Below are positions 21,752 through 33,038 of a stretch of DNA of 64,000 nt, in pieces. The notes under the pieces were generated by a model, which saw only the letters and a program-made list of their open reading frames with translations, had not been told where the DNA came from and made no database searches. Within the stretch, counting starts at the first letter, position 1. The number at the start of each line of letters is the position of its first letter. The translations under genes and the position numbers were made by a program. The stretch comes from Rhynchonema sp. JSB1_4 (Eukaryota; Nematoda; Chromadorea; Monhysterida; Xyalidae): assembly GCA_030248065.1 (NCBI GenBank), contig JASAMV010005104.1, positions 87,776 to 151,775 of the forward strand, read 5' to 3'.

Positions 21752-24700
21752 TTTTGCCTTGGTCCCCCTGGGATAATTTTTTGTGATGCTCTAGTTGCAC
21801 GCGCCTGTTTGGAAATCTAATTCGACAAACATGCCAACTTGTGGGCACATACATATGCCGGTGTCAATAGGCAGCCATAGGTTCATTGTGTCATTGTCAG
21901 AAATATCGGTCACGCTATTGCCAGGGCAATTCCTGTACGTGGTAGGTTTTTGTTTGAGCCTCCCAATTTACCATGTTGGGTGTTAGCTTATCAAGCAATT
22001 TCTTCTACAAGCAAGAAGTTGTCGAGCACATGCACCTCTGGAACCGGACGTGAATTGTCCAGTTTGGCTTGTGGTTGTGGGTACCCAGTTTGTGGACAGC
22101 GCTGCGTGGCAAAATACGACCATTATAGTTTCACTCGTGCATAACATTTTCCAAAAAATGTACAGATACGTTTTTGTTCCGTTGTGCCTGAGTTTGTCGC
22201 TGTGCCGCCTGGATCCCGTTACCACCATGACAACAACACGAACTGGTTATATTTCCTGCTGTTATAACCAAACAATAAAATTGCAGTTTATTTTATCAGG
22301 TACATACATGTACGTGTGAAACACTACATTACATTTCAACTTCAAGAACGTCGTGATTCGAATTTCAACAAAAAGACGTCATGCAAAACCGCCCCTGGCT
22401 GGCAATTCTGCTGGGTCTGTTCTGTGTGATTGTGCTATTCAAATTGGTGCAAGACACATATCAGAATCGGAGCAACTCAGTTCTGCATTTTATGCAAACC
22501 CTGTCTTTGACTAATGACCGATCTGCAGAGCCAAACAAGACGTTAACCGTGGCCCGTGAAGTACAGGGTGGCTCAGAAATAAGCGAGCCACTATTTCTGT
22601 ACGATCAGAAGACGCTGCAGTGGATCAAATCGAATATTGTGCCGCCAACTTTTGACAAACCCTATAACCTGGTCAATCAGAACAAAAAAGATTATTCGCA
22701 ATACGGGCAGTCAAGCAAAATCATACCCGATGTGTTCAAATATAAACGCAACGGACGTTTCGTTGAGGTTTGCTTTGAGTCACTTTCTCACATGCTACGT
22801 TTGCTCTCTCCTCAGCGATGTTTAACGCGAGCATATTGTTTGGAGATCAAGTGGCCTTCTGACATGCGCGCTGACGATGACCTGGTGCACCGGCTGTCTG
22901 GGAAAAGTTGGTTCAGAAGCCAATTAGGGCCTTAAAAAAGCTGGCATTCTGCTTGCTTTGTATTGGTGGGTCGTGCACATAGTCTTTATTCACCACCAAT
23001 ACTCTATTTAACTAGGTGGGCGCGGCGGATGGTGAGTCACTGTCAAACACGTTGTCGTTGGAGAAGTACCACAACTGGACCGGTCTGCTAATCGAGGCGA
23101 TGCCGTCGCGATTCCAGACGTTGAAATCGAAAAATCGTCGGTCGTGGCTGTTGCACGCGTGTCCGTCGAATCAGCCCACGCTGGCGCAGACAAGGATCGA
23201 GTTCAAAGCGCTGTCGGTCGATCAAGGTTGGCTGACACATGCCTACCTGTTGTTTGATGTTTTACGAGCTCATTTGATGATGAGAAAAAGAGGACCAGCA
23301 GTGGGAAACGTTTGGCGTTAGCTCGTTTTTATCGAATGATTAATTTTTAGCCGAATAACATCGAATGGCTCAGGCGGAACATGCCGTTTTCCCGGAGCGA
23401 GATCTTCTCATAAAAATTTATCTCACATCAATTCTTTCGCATCTGCAAACAACACGCTCATCAAAAATTAGTCTGCCAAAGCCATGAGAAACGCTGTTTA
23501 AACCAAAAATTGATATCCGTCGCCTTTGAAGACAAACAGAAGAGCCCGTTCCTGGCTTTTTGCATCACGCAATATGGCTCCACCAATCTGACACGGACGG
23601 CATCAATATTCCAAAATGCAGGTCGATTCCAATCAATTAACTGCGTGTCACTGTCAGCCATATTCACTGCCCTCAACTGGCATCATATCGACTACTTTGC
23701 ATTGGATGTGGATGGACTTGAGGCACAGATACTGCAGTCGATACCGTGGCACAGAGTCACCATTGACGTGTTCCAGGTGGGAAATGCCGAACAACTTTTA
23801 CGCTGGTCAAAATTACAATTTATTCAGCATGGGTGCATTACATTTTCATGCCGCTATCCAGTGTGCTAGGATGCGTGAATCGGCACCTGCACTTTGCTCG
23901 TAGCTGTCACGTCGATAATTTTGACCAGCGTAAAAGTTGTTGTTGACCAAGCTGGGTGCGTAATAAAAGTTGGCGACTTCTAACTTTTCTTCGGGCTATC
24001 GGGCAAAACAACAACCACCATAACATGGGGTTGTCTAACAAGGCACAAGATTTTAACAAAGTCATGCTTTTTCAACAGATCGAATGTGGTCTGCAATGTG
24101 GTCAAAATGGAGCAGACGCACAAACGGTTGAAATGCGACATTTCCTACATTCATACATGCTGGCGAGAGGTTACGATGAAATTATGACATTGGCAAACCT
24201 CGATTTGGTGTACAAGAGGAGGGATGCAAAACTGTGATGTGTTTTGTTTATATGTACGATTGATGATTCACAAAGGTTTTGATTGTTCGTCTTTTAAATG
24301 GACGGTCTTGTTTTCATATTGACAAACAACAAAGATCTCACTTGGATAACATAACACTATATTCCGTCAGTTTTTACAGCTCGGTCCCATGTCATTGTCC
24401 CAAAATAATTAGACAAGAAAAGGCACCTTGCAAAGTCGTTGATCCTCAATCAATTTGTGATATTTGTGAAATACAATCAAGCCAAATGAATCAACCTGCT
24501 GTCATAAAGGAATGCACGATCAATCATTGTGATTCAATCACATCACAAAAATAAATTTGCGATCAGTTGTCGCAAGTTAGTGTGAAACATCAGCCCGAAG
24601 GAGTAACACCATTGAATATGCGAACCAAATGCGCATGTGTGGCGGGCAGCTGTGTAACCGGGCATCGCTTGTCGTTGTGCAAATGCCGCGTGATGCACGA

Positions 24701-25125
24701 ATAGCAGAACACGTACCTGCAATTCGGAATATTAATGCCGCACGCATAAGCAAGCTTAACACAAGCTTTCATGCAAACGTATCGGTCTCAGTTCTACTAA
24801 TGCGACAAAACAATAGTATCGAGCTTTCCTTCAAACAGAAGCAGATGGTTACGTGACCCAAAAATTTTTCGACTTTTTGCTTTTATTCGTAAATGCAGTG
24901 CACCACCATTTGGCGAATCGGTCGACCCCGAGTTTTCGTTCACTATGTGGATAGATTTACTAAATAAAGGTTAAATAAAGGTGCACAAATGGAAACCAGC
25001 AACTTACCCAGACACAGAGAGCACCGTGTCGTTACGTCGTTTGGAGCGGCAGATCGGACACATTTTGGGGCCGAGCTGTAGCATGGCGTCTTCGGGGCAC
25101 ACCTGCAAAGCGGAAAAATAAATTA
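21752..25125. repeat. Segmental duplication, copy 2
   Basis: Partner of 17161-20445. Compared with copy 1 it has an extra stretch of about 120 bp around 23345-23465, and it continues into the intact PEX12 gene, so this is the probable source copy. Confidence 0.87.
22381..24237 (+). CDS. FkbM-type methyltransferase, copy 2 (4 exons)
   Basis: Exons 22381-22767, 23016-23226, 23622-23776 and 24079-24237 have the same lengths and phases as copy 1, giving 303 residues. The signal anchor, the GAADGES SAM motif and the DYFALDVDGLEAQIL block are intact. Changes from copy 1 are conservative in number (for example HFMQ for HFMP, EKYHNW for EKYYNW, HACPSN for HACLSN). No stops or frameshifts are seen, so both copies could be functional. 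It converges on PEX12 with about 350 bp between the stop codons. Confidence 0.85.
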
Positions 25126-28046
25126 AAATACATACAGGATAGTGCAAAAGTAAACTTCCAATCATACCCAAGGTAGCACCTGACAGTGAGTATTCACCAA
25201 CCAGCTGTGGCGCCTTGGGCACAGATTTAGTGGTCAGCGTGTTGGGTGTTTGTTCATTCGCGTACCACCAATCAAGGAATTGCAGGAAGAACAGGCCAAC
25301 ACCGAACATCCGACTCAACGCTGCCAACACAACGCGCGGTAGGGCACGCACAATGTAGACCAGTTGGGCTAGCAAACTGGAACAATATAATATAATTAAA
25401 AATAAACGAAACACACAAGCGTGAGCTAAAGTGGAAATGGTGAGTGATGTCTCATATTTCGACATCGGATGCGGATCTGCTTACGTAACGGGATCTCAAA
25501 ATTAACCGATGCCGCTAATTTATACGAACGGGTATGCGTTTGGCCTTTTGCGTCTTACGTCTGCACACGAGTGCAGTCTTCTCTCTCAAAAGTGAACCCC
25601 TCTGCGTGGCGAATTTTTCCGAGAGCCTCTTTGGCCCTCAATCTGCCCTTCTTCTCCTGACTGCCTGCTGTATAATGAATAAAACATTCTCTGCCGTGAG
25701 TGAGCGACAAGGTGACTATATCACCCCACTATTTAGGGGATAGACTGTAGTAAATTTGGCGTCACAAACACAATATACGTTCGCACCCCTGTCCTTTCGG
25801 CCATGCCGGCCCGGTGGCCTTTCCCATTTTGGCGTAATCCTCCGCGCTCAACGTTACCAATTGGACGCCGGCCAATAGCAACCACGGTGAATGCACACTG
25901 GTGCGGGACAGGAGGTAGCCTGTGATACAAGTGTGGAATGTAGCAAGGCGTTGAGAACGAAACAATTTGACTTGCATGCGATCAGACCGGATCAGGGATC
26001 TGCCTTGGTCACCTTCACGTGACGTTTCGGAATCAAGTAAAATTTGGGGTTCACTGGTGCCGTTTATTTCCCGCGGCGCAAATACGTTATTCCATTACGT
26101 TATAGGTGATTGCTTCGCAGCTGACGCTGGTTGATATTAGCGGCATCAGCGAATCTCGAAATATTTTTTTCAGCAGTCACCTGTCCAAGTCACAATCACT
26201 CAGATGAATACCGTTTTCTAAAATCTAGAAGACAAAACTTAGCTAACCGATCTGCAACAGCAACGACCAAATTTCGATGGCTACTTGTAACATCGGATAA
26301 GCGCGCACAAACGCCCGTATGAGACGCTGGTGCAGGGTGGCGTTGGGTGAACTGCTCTGCAAATTGATTGATTTTTTTTATAAATTCTATTAGAGCAGAA
26401 CTGAAAAAACGAAACAATTTCCAGGATAAATCTAGGCATGAAAGTAACTAAAACCACCCAGGCACCAAAATGTTGCCAGTAAAATAGCAAAACAAACCCA
26501 TCCAAGCACCAGCCACGAACCGGTGTGTCCTCGACTTGATGTTTCAATCGATCATACAACGCGTCACATTTGCGTCTCATGTAGGGCACGAAAACCTCGA
26601 GAAATTTAAAAGTAAAATGAGACATCAGGGCTATTTGTCGGTGGCTACCGCGAACGTTACCGATGGCAACACAAACAGCGAAACAGGCTAAAAAAAATTT
26701 TTTAACAAGCTACCTATAGTGGTGGAAACAAATTGCATGATTTTAACAATTTCAAGGAATGCTTTATTGCTAAACTTGCAATGCTTAGTTTACGTGTTTT
26801 AGGAGCCCGAACTCGACCCACCACCAAAAAGATGCGATAGATCACCAACTTTGATACAGCGTCCATCATTCTCAGCAGAGAACGTTGTATAAACACAACG
26901 CGTATACTCACCAGCAACACCAACGAACGATATCGTGTCCATCTGTCCATTTCGGTACGCCCGTCCCTCATCAGTACACGTTTCATTCCGTAGAAATTTT
27001 CGGCGAACGACGCACCTGAACGGGAGAGCACGAAACATTTTGTTATTGCATAGTAAATTTCTAATTTCGTTGCCTCATGCATTTCTACAGACGCAGGAAA
27101 ACTCCCGTTCGAAGTCGAGGCAGGCAGCAAGCTCAACACACAGTCAAAATGCCACGCAGCTGGCTCGTGTGCGTTTCGAATGTTTCAGTCGCACAAGCTG
27201 TGTCAGCTGCGTGGGACTGTGTTGAGCTTGTTGCCTGCCTCCGACTTCAAACGGGAGTTTTCCTGCGTCTGTAGAAATGCATGAGGCAACGAAATTAGAA
27301 ACTTACTATATCTATAGAATGTGCCACAGGATGGCACAAAAGGAAGTTTTAAAAACACCTACAGTATTTATGCCCAACGGTTGAAAATGTTTTGTTACCT
27401 GCATAAAAGAGCCACAAATGTTGCAAAGAAATAATGGCATTTGAAGAACCTCATGTAAAAATACCAAGTCTTTGTCATAAATGGATTTTCCCATATTCCC
27501 CCAAATCCAACACTCACCATAGTGCTTCAGGTGGTAATTTTGCAGGACCAAATCAAACCCCAAGTAACATTCATCGTAGTATTTACTGATTGGGGCTAAA
27601 TGACGCGGGTCGTAGGCGCTGAGAAACTGCAAACGCAAAATCAATCTGGTCAATTCTTTTAAAGCGACAAGCATGAAAATTAGCAGGAAATTATTCCAGG
27701 AAATATTATAAATTGCATTTATAGTGTTGCGTTTTCACGGATGGGCGGTGAACCAGGTCCTCGTCAGATAGACCAGACACGCGGCCTTTGAGAACGCGCC
27801 ATGCCGTGAATTTGATCGTTGCAGGCAACGAATTGCGTGTTATTCATTACATACCCAAGTGTGTACAAAGCGAACGGCTCAAAACCCAATCAACTTGATT
27901 TGGCCATTTTGTCACACCTTGACCAAATGTCCCAAGGCCGGTTGCAGTCCGGACATGAGACTCTCTTGCGCCAGTACATCGAATATTGACGGCTGTTCAT
28001 GACTGGATGTCTGCGTGGTCACGTGTGCACCGCTTTGAGCTGCCAT
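24590..28046 (-). CDS. PEX12: PEX12 peroxisomal RING ubiquitin ligase (9 exons)
   Basis: PEX12 is part of the PEX2/10/12 membrane RING complex that ubiquitinates the import receptor PEX5. Exons on the minus strand: 28046-27918, 27626-27518, 27015-26925, 26644-26521, 26356-26248, 25919-25787, 25376-25136, 25102-25008 and 24716-24590, about 385 residues (human 359). Matching blocks are QPSIFDVLAQESLMSGLQPA, ASFAENFYGMKRVLM, LIRAFVRAYPMLQVA, WLLLAGVQL and GLFFLQFLDWWYANE. The C-terminal RING reads CPICRSKRRNDTVL..YVFCYSCI..CPVT, with five cysteines as in human PEX12. The 33-bp gap 25103-25135 has splice-like ends but is also in frame, so it may be coding. The donor after RYRS (26925) was chosen to keep the phase. 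Confidence 0.92.
27051..27308. mobile_element. Foldback element in PEX12 intron 2
   Basis: TAGTAAATTTCTAATTTCG at 27051 is mirrored by CGAAATTAGAAACTTACTA ending 27308. The arms of about 120 bp also share ACAGACGCAGGAAAACTCCC. The centre is near 27185. It carries no coding potential of its own. Confidence 0.8.
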
Positions 28047-29205
28047 TTTTGACGCTCACCTGCGAGAAAGAAAATTAGAATAGTGGTGCCATGCGCATAA
28101 GCAGTTGTGTGCAGCCCGACTGAGCGCAACACTTTTATTCTCGATCCATTCAGCTTCACATTTTCATTCACAAAAATCGCTTGAAATATCGATAATATTT
28201 TGGTTTTGAATTATCGATTGATTGAAACAAAGTATTCACTGAACCATAGGTCATTGACAAGCGTTGTTTGACATTTTATGCATGTCAGTTATGATGAAAA
28301 GTAAATTAACACTGAAATCCAGCTTAACACACATGATCGTTGCAACGAACAGTACATAAACCTACTGAGATAAAAACAAGGATAATTCTTGATGATGCTG
28401 ACTAGATGCCTCTAGAAAACATGTACAAATAAAATACTTATAAATATGTGTCAAAGGCCGTCGCACAGCTTAATTACTTAATAAATTACGCTGAGTGGAA
28501 TCTGTGACACCTGAACTGTGAAATCTCATTTTTACAAGGTTGTTGCACTGATACGATCTAACTAATGTGATTATAGTGAGCGCACAAAATAAACATAAGT
28601 ATAGATATGATACAAAAGCGCCAAAAAGTCAACGACAAAATAGGAAGATACGAACATAAATCACATGAGTGCGTGACTGCTTGCGACTGAGATCATCACC
28701 AGAAGAAACCGCTGAGAAAGTCGGTGCCGCTGAAACGAAATGAAGCAAATAAAATTTTGTGACTAATGTTGAGCCATATTCACAAAGCGCGATAAAAATT
28801 ACAAGTTTCACAATTGGAGGCGTTGGTGTATGCCAGAAACTTACGCTCTACACTTGGGTGCATACAATAACTTGGCAAGAAATCCGCACAACAAATTATC
28901 TGGTCTGATTACGGAACGTCATTGGCTTTGTGAATAAATGGCTCAATGAATATTTCTGTGCAAACAAAAAAATGCCAATAATGGATAGATAAATAAACGG
29001 AACGATTGTGATGTCTTGAAATTTCCAAAATTAAACGCGTGCAAATTATGCATAGAAAATTACAACACAGGAATTTACCCCGATGATTTACGGTTCGGTT
29101 AGTGTTAGTACCTGGATGAAAAGTCGACATTAGGATCATCACACCGTTATTTGTCAATTCACATAAAGAACAAAGAAAAAACAATAAGAAATCAGGGTTG
29201 CTCAT
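28047..29205. other. PEX12-SCOC intergenic region
   Basis: AT-rich sequence holding the PEX12 5' side and the SCOC 3' side. Short ORFs (28629-28811, 28909-29205) show no domain. No gene or element is recognised. Confidence 0.45.
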
Positions 29206-31046
29206 TTACTTTGAGCTGTTTTTCGGCGCTGTCGATTGAAACACCGATGAAGCAGCCATCAGATTTTGAATGTATTGACCGAGCACCTGCAACAAATTAC
29301 AAGCGCAATGAAACAACAATGTTTTTACCCAGTGTTGGAGGTACTCTTGAGGGAGGATATCTACTGTACCGGGCTCGGAGAGGGGGATACCTACTGTACT
29401 ACAGCCGATGGCCTGGTGGGGTTATGTACCAAGGGGGTTTGGGGGGTAGGTTTTTGAGTGAAAATTTTTAATGTTTTTATTGTGTGGAATCGTGTGAAAA
29501 CGTAGTATTTGTTCGCGCGCGCGAATTTTGGGTAATTTGAGGCAGTGTAGTGGCAGGCAGATGGTTGCAAGGTACCCTTGGGGGGGATGGATCCAGATGG
29601 TTGCAAGGTACCCCCCTACCCAGCCTCCAGAAGGTTGCAAGGTACCCCTGGGGTCCGAAAAAGGGTGTTTTTTGCATGCTTTTTTCTGCAAAATTGGCCG
29701 AAAAAATGGTACTTTTTTGCATTTTGGCCGAAAATTTGCCCAAAATAGCTATTATATGGAGGTTTGCGCGCGGAGCGCGCGATTTTTGGGGTTTTGAGGT
29801 CGAAAAACACCCATTTTTGCCTATAAAAACCATAAATTTATGGTTGCAAGGTACCCTCCGGGGTGGTTGCAAGGTACCTACCCTTCCCCCCCATCCCCCT
29901 CAAGGGGTGGTTGCAAGGTACCTACTCCTTAGGGGGGGAATCCCCCCCATCCCCCCAGCCACTACACTGATTTGAGGCAAAAACCACTGATTTTACACTA
30001 ATGTAGGCCATTTTGGTCAAAAATTGGCACTTTTGGGGCAAAATCGGGGGATACCTAGTGTACCGGGGTGAAAATTGGGGGATACCTACTGTACCATGCC
30101 AAACATCGGGGGGATCCCTACTGTACCAGGCGAGGGGGATACCTACTGTACTGGGGGGCTACCCCCCAAACCCCCACCTCCAACACTGTTTTACCTATAA
30201 ATCGATATAATATTAAGACAATAAATCTGACATTTGACATGAACGTCGTATAGCATGATAAGCGCTGTTCTTCATTTCATAGCAAGAAAGCGCACAAACA
30301 CCAGATACAACTCGTTCATTCAAACCTGGTTTTCCGAGCGCAGTTTTAGACTTTCCTCTTTGACGTTGTCAACTCGTTGTGAGAGATCTGCAATATGATG
30401 GGACGAGATACTGTTTTTCTACAATCTAGGGTCCTTGTGCTCTCGGTGGTCGATCTTTCTCGCGCAGACGATTATCAAACAAACGGACAGGCCTTGACAA
30501 TGCACGTGTTTTTTGAAACACAACGACTGAAGCTGGTGCTACACGCGAACTACATTAGCGCGCAAAAACAAAACAAAAACCAAAACCACGCAGTAATCCA
30601 CAAAAACTACTGACGGTGACGGTTGCCTACTTTCTGACCACTACGCACGTGAATTTTAAAATTAAACGCTACGTCACTTTTCGGAAATGTTGGTCGATAT
30701 CAAACACGAGATTTACCGCCAATTTCGACCAGTATGTAATTTGTTCAGTTTGAGATCTGGGAACAAATTTTACGTTGGTCAAAATTAGTGGCTTTACAAA
30801 ATCACTTGTTATCCAGAATGCAAAAACCGCCAGGGAGGACTGATCCGATCACAAAGTTTCATATCGATCGCGCCTTGCCAGCTCAACAATAGCCAAACAA
30901 ACACTCACCATCCAGCGTGTTCTGCAATTCCAACACTTGCGCAATCAACCTGGCCTTCTCCTCCTGGTCTTCGTCCGGTTCGTCACGAGGCAACGGATTG
31001 GCTGGCTTCGGCACACGACCGCTGTCCAGGGTTAGCGTGGTGTCGT
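29206..31046 (-). CDS. SCOC: SCOC short coiled-coil protein (3 exons found, 5' end not found)
   Basis: SCOC is a small Golgi-associated coiled-coil protein that binds ARL1/ARL3 and regulates autophagy. Minus-strand exons are 31046-30909, 30387-30326 and 29286-29206, with consistent phases (about 93 residues). The sequence reads [38 protein letters not shown] and [17 protein letters not shown], then a stop. This matches the whole human coiled-coil core almost without gaps. The first exon begins mid-codon, so an upstream exon with the start must exist. I could not place it between 31047 and about 33000. The last intron contains nested transposons (29330-30188). Confidence 0.9.
29330..30188. mobile_element. 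hAT-like element, CAGTGTTGGAGG ends, in SCOC intron
   Basis: The ends are CAGTGTTGGAGG and CCTCCAACACTG, flanked by TTTTACC (7 exact bases). Subterminal repeats read GGGGATACCTACTGTACC. The CG palindrome is near 29513-29523. The TTGCAAGGTACC element 29543-29969 is nested inside. Confidence 0.8.
29543..29969. mobile_element. hAT-like element with TTGCAAGGTACC repeats, nested
   Basis: CAGTGTAGTGGCAGG..CCAGCCACTACACTG lies between perfect ATTTGAGG repeats (29535-29542, 29970-29977). There are several TTGCAAGGTACC repeats per arm, and a central GCGCGCGGAGCGCGCG palindrome at about 29765. Copies are also at 34127-34506 and 38145-38921. Confidence 0.9.
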
Positions 31047-31105
31047 CTGTGAATGGAAAAGGGTGAAGTTGTCGGAATGCTTGCACCGCAAAACAGCAGG
31101 GTTTT

Positions 31106-31888
31106 TAGGGATCGGCGTCGGTGTCGGAAAAAAGTCGGTGTAGGTACCGACACTACTAATGTCGGTGTCGGTGTCGGTGTCGGTCCACAAAAGTGTCGGT
31201 TTTTTTCAGGTGTCGGTAGTGTCGGTCCCCAATTTTTCGGCAGCCAACTACTATTAGAAAAAAATAGTGTTGTTGTTTCTTTGCGTTTCTTTGCCGCGCG
31301 AGTCCGCCCGGACTAGCTTTGCAAAACCTAGTCGGTTCAGAATATCAAAATCGGTCTCTTTTGACGCCATTTTAGGCCTGCAAATATGCAAAAATGGTTC
31401 GAAATAGGTTTAGCTAACAAAATGAGGGGTTTCGGCGACGCTTTTTATAGTGGCCGATGCCTTTGTACCACTTCAAACATGAAAACACAAAATTCTGAAC
31501 AACAAAAGTTGCGCTCATGGTAAAAATCCGGTTCGTTCCAACGTTGAATGTTTCACTGAGAGTGAGAGGCGGACAGAACCTGTTTGTTCCTGCGACAAAG
31601 AGACAGACCTATCCTATCATACAAAGTTCATAATTGTTTTTTGTTTTGGTATTTGATCCCTCTTTTTTCAGGTGAGAAGTACACCAACACACCGGTTTTT
31701 GTCCAAAAAGGCATTTTAGGTCTAAAAATAAGTTTTTAGGGCTAAAAAAGGCAAACTCGGTTTTACTGTCGGTGTCGGTCATTTTTTCACTGTCGGTGTC
31801 GGTGTCGGCGTGCTTTTTCGCCGGTGTCGGTACTTTCCAAAAAAGTGTCGGTGTCGGTGTCGGTCTACATGACCGACGCCGATCCCTA
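31106..31888. mobile_element. 783-bp hAT-like element with GTGTCGGTGTCGG arrays
   Basis: The ends are TAGGGATCGGCGTCGG and CCGACGCCGATCCCTA, flanked by AGGGTTTT at 31098-31105 and 31889-31896. Both arms are simple (GTGTCG)n-like arrays in inverted orientation. The interior has no credible ORF. It lies upstream of the known SCOC exons. Confidence 0.85.
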
Positions 31889-33038
31889 AGGGTTTTGACA
31901 CACAAGGGTATCCTTCAAGGTGTAATCAGCACAGGCGCAAACACGAATGTCATGTACCACTAAACGGTTGATGGTTTATTTTGATGGTTTATTGTTATTT
32001 ATACTGACACAAGCAATAACGCGATAACTAAATGTAAAGAAAACTGTAAAAGAGCCTGCGCAGTAACTAACCACCCTCATCAGCCAATGGTATTTCATTG
32101 GACGAGCCCTCTTTGTCATCAGAGGATGCCATTTTTTCACCACCACAAACTGCACGTTTAATCGCAGTATGTAAGTTCCTGTCTCAGAATTCATTGATAT
32201 GAACCAGAGAGAATGTTTTACAAGATCATACAAGTAAGGCGGAATGATGCCGCCTGGTAATCGAGCGATTCACCAATAGCATAGCAAAAAAATACGACCA
32301 ACCCGACGTTGTTATGTACAATTTATTGAAATTTAATGCCAGCACACTTTTCAACGAAACAAAATCTCAAAGTTTGTACAACAGTCTACTCGAGACGAGA
32401 TGCGCTTCGTATTCTCTCAAAATGCATGCTTGTTTTGATTGTCAATTCTTCTGGCTAATAAATAAATCGAACATACCACTAAAACAAGAGCGAAAAATTA
32501 ACCGGTAATTTGCACTCATATATTGTGGTGACGCCACGTGAAAAATATCTGAGCACACAGGTAACCTTTATGATACACAAGGTGGGTATGAAAACCGGGG
32601 TTATCTCAGGGTGCCTCACAATGACATGAACCCATTGAAATACATCAGTGCACCACGTTAGCCTTGAGCTTGTAAATGTGCAGCAATCGGTATTGAAAAA
32701 AGCACAAAACGGATCTCAGTCAGTGAAGTACAGTAGAGAAATTTTACGGAGCAAGGAACAAAATTGAAACAATTAGTTTGAGGCACACAAATTTTTTTAT
32801 GAACTCACAGCAAACAAACTGAAACTGAGCAGCGTGCGAGCGAGCAATAATCACAAACTTTAGGCAAAACAAGAGTGGGCAACTCAGACGGGGTGGGGTG
32901 TGGGACGATATAATACAACCATAACGACCGCGTTAACATAAAAAATACCCGCACAAAATTACCTGGGAAGCTGGTGGAAGGCAATAATGTACAATTATGG
33001 CAAACTACAAAAAGACAAAGAACGATCAAAGAGCAGGC
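31889..33038. other. Stretch between SCOC exons and EI24 3' end
   Basis: This is AT-rich DNA and should hold the missing first SCOC exon. I could not recognise it. Confidence 0.4.

Noticed and set aside
28629..28811. Apparent SCOC C-terminal exon (SAAPTFSAVSSGDD..)
   Set aside because: A much better C-terminal exon ([17 protein letters not shown] with stop) was found at 29206-29286.
30883..31086. SCOC start at the N-terminus of this open frame
   Set aside because: The frame begins at a non-ATG codon, and CATTCACAG just before DDTTLTLD is a clear acceptor, so the true start lies upstream.
31053..31316. CRISPR-like or satellite array at GTCGGTGTCGG
   Set aside because: No unique spacers, eukaryotic context, and the array is bounded by transposon ends with an 8-bp duplication.
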